This document shows positions 63,701 through 64,000 of a DNA stretch of 64,000 bases, in pieces. Position numbers and translations under genes: made by a program. The stretch is from Lentihominibacter hominis (GTDB taxonomy: Bacteria; Bacillota; Clostridia; Peptostreptococcales; Anaerovoracaceae), in the NCBI RefSeq assembly GCF_014385065.1, contig NZ_JACRTA010000001.1, positions 558,001-622,000 on the forward strand, in the 5' to 3' direction. The number at the start of each line of letters is the position of its first letter. Position 1 is the stretch's first letter. The notes beneath the pieces were generated by a model. That model saw nothing but the letters and a program-made list of their open reading frames with translations, was not told where the DNA came from and ran no database searches.

Positions 63701-63883
63701 AGCCGTTACATCAGTTTCCGGTTCTGCAGAAGGCACCTGTGATTTTACCGGTACCGTTTCTTCAGATGTAATAGCTGCAGAAGCACTATGCTGTTGAGGA
63801 GCCTCTGTCGTTACAGGGCTTCCGCAGTGGCTGCAAAATTTCGAACCATCTGCAATCTCATTTCCGCAATTCTTACAATACAT
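60719..63883 (-). CDS. Zinc-ribbon, coiled-coil, single-TM protein of unknown function
   Basis: The protein has 1054 residues. N-terminal MYCKNCGNEIADGSKFCSHC is a zinc ribbon (two CxxC pairs). Residues about 100-240 are acidic and disordered. About 240-490 is a long Ala/Glu/Lys/Arg coiled coil built from heptad-like AEEEARLKAEEEAK repeats. After a second acidic region comes one membrane helix near 830-850 (LALKIVLVILIVILAVEVVG). The last 200 or so residues lie outside, with short beta strands (YYVWVRETIGG, EKVYVIYPEKEFVMKIS). The plan recalls TolA. It is co-transcribed with the UPF0182 gene. Confidence 0.8.
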   Translation of the reverse strand: MYCKNCGNEIADGSKFCSHCGSPVTTEAPQQHSASAAITSEETVPVKSQVPSAEPETDVTADDAPRKPVFEEFQWNVEDYPARAVEKTEDIDFDWSADPREIPDTIDRSVVSESVSNTAESDDGKAQQMYSQSAVSGQQKISSDARITEDDNKPLSAADRIDKFYTFNRKNEEFQQLLNKEYEKVKSGNSIKHELSKAEELANQKFESIPEDSSMEAFLEREGIVKPYQPKAFESDVLQRIEAQEAEKEAKRLEEEARLAAIEEARKEAEAEAQKKAAEEARIAAEEEAKKKIEEEARVRAEEARIAAEQEAARKAQEAARLKAEEEAKIAAEAEAKKKAEEEAARLQEIARRKAEEEAKLAEEARIKAEAEAKLKAEEEARLKAEEEAKMKAEAEAKVKAAEEARLKAEADLKAAQEAAKIRAQQEARLAAEAEAKFKAEQERKQLEAIEAQKRLEEQRRKIAEEANQAVAQEEVRKVIEQTARMRDEEAAKIRATVAAMRDGIDNIRESSVSREVEEAHQATKNQINEMANARHTFFAELEADDIKAAAEAEIKDAKTVTGRETMLSDKDLVHTRTVDKAAIMAGLSDDTIVASKKANPAPESDEEFFDSLDNAAGEVEELQTIDVIENENPAQEPEEISQSSDPQPIDFKKETDAETVEDNVDDLLLQFESVNHLENPQSSETEEFKMSDTIQAGNLGETFKTEEKPGLNETVVMPRDEEFSKAASTNDFDNYGNEEAADYIKKHGKNSMDDFYGDGFYGEEDDSQLSKKELRRREKEQKRLEKEKAKEAKILAKRDADFDNVSSEDADDEREHRGGKGRLALKIVLVILIVILAVEVVGMGVRFIAPQSKAAEFIDNQLNKVIHLITGDDTEYSVIAAQVRTEPMEDKTDLINSQKDKNTDKNIKSIVYSSDLGYDDERDGKVSDLVLSQPMTQVEWGKDEDNYPVYYDEQVIGEIIAFESNKVNLMNKGDEKVLDMIKSDTKFYTEVAALKDKKTSGTFEELEIGEIRQAGKNYYVWVRETIGGSTEEKVYVIYPEKEFVMKISACYVV

Positions 63884-63902
63884 ATGTTCCTCCTCCTGGG
63901 TA

Positions 63903-64000
63903 TTATTCTTTGATCAATGTTTCTAATTCCGCTGCCGTATACTTCCTGCCGCTTCTTCCTATATCGTAGCCTATAGCGCCTTTAGACGCAGCCTCTGAAT
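63903..64000 (-). CDS. C-terminal fragment of an unidentified protein (window edge)
   Basis: The last 31 codons or so read SEAASKGAIGYDIGRSGRKY then TAAELETLIKE and a TAA stop, 19 nt before the next start. The coding signal is plausible and the spacing suggests the same operon as the coiled-coil protein. The family cannot be recognised from this length. Confidence 0.5.
   Translation of the reverse strand, partial: SEAASKGAIGYDIGRSGRKYTAAELETLIKE

Overview
The window is a stretch of a low-GC, anaerobic Gram-positive chromosome. The gene set points to Bacillota, class Clostridia: the S10-spc-alpha ribosomal order, zinc-type S14 and L36, an Rnf complex in C-D-G-E-A-B order, group II ECF transporter parts, a SpoIIQ-like M23 protein, a long glutamine synthetase-family protein and a nucleoside kinase with an N-terminal TGS-like part. 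The genus cannot be fixed from the sequence alone; an Anaerovoracaceae/Peptostreptococcales relative is a guess.

Layout. 1-14250: the S10-spc-alpha operon, all on the minus strand, from a strong promoter near 14237 through rpsJ, rplCDWB, rpsS, rplV, rpsC, rplP, rpmC, rpsQ, rplNXE, rpsN, rpsH, rplFR, rpsE, rpmD, rplO, secY, adk, map, infA, rpmJ, rpsM and rpsK, into rpsD cut by the window edge. Its 5' leader carries an attenuator-like hairpin, and several spacers are unusually structured. 14550-16920: a wall-associated surface protein whose promoter spacer contains a G9 homopolymer, beside the frameshifted 3' remnant of a paralogue. 17158-22088: an acetyltransferase, two kinases, a YdbC/PC4-like protein and an aminotransferase. 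22242-24558: a SpoIIQ-like M23 protein, then a TPP riboswitch and thiC. 24604-30827: trmB, the ECF energising module (ecfT, ecfA2, ecfA1), aroD, an ECF substrate-binding subunit and a divergent MocR-type regulator that lacks the usual PLP lysine. 30739-36349: a YfhO-type membrane protein, a GT2 glycosyltransferase and ApbE, divergent from a NusG-II-domain protein and a Gx-type transporter. 36452-41389: rnfCDGEAB. 41647-49024: a molybdenum cluster with an NTP-transferase/histidine-phosphatase fusion, XdhC, a methyltransferase, an HdrD-like cysteine-rich protein, modABC and a molybdopterin-binding protein. It also holds a candidate small RNA or leader and a shared inverted repeat. 49116-52020: a DUF2325 protein with a long structured leader, an iron-type alcohol dehydrogenase and an NlpC/P60 hydrolase. 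52165-57726: glutamine synthetase, serS, an ornithine cyclodeaminase-like (TIGR00300-type) protein and an aminotransferase, co-directional. 57832-64000: a UPF0182 membrane protein and a 1054-residue zinc-ribbon/coiled-coil/single-TM protein.

How the genes fit together. The Rnf complex couples ferredoxin:NAD oxidoreduction to ion transport. ApbE attaches FMN covalently to RnfG and RnfD, and the NusG-II and Gx genes beside apbE are frequent companions of Rnf loci. The molybdenum cluster imports molybdate and matures a molybdenum hydroxylase that lies outside the window. The ECF module could energise the nearby S subunit as well as S subunits elsewhere.

Most notable: (1) the poly-G promoter spacer, which suggests phase variation of the surface protein; (2) a promoter-to-terminator transcription unit of about 130 nt with no ORF in the molybdenum cluster, next to a 16-bp inverted repeat that recurs upstream of modA; (3) the HdrD-like protein with a His/Cys-rich tail; (4) the lysine-less MocR regulator; (5) the zinc-ribbon coiled-coil protein paired with UPF0182. 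No CRISPR array, tRNA, rRNA, insertion sequence or prophage was seen.
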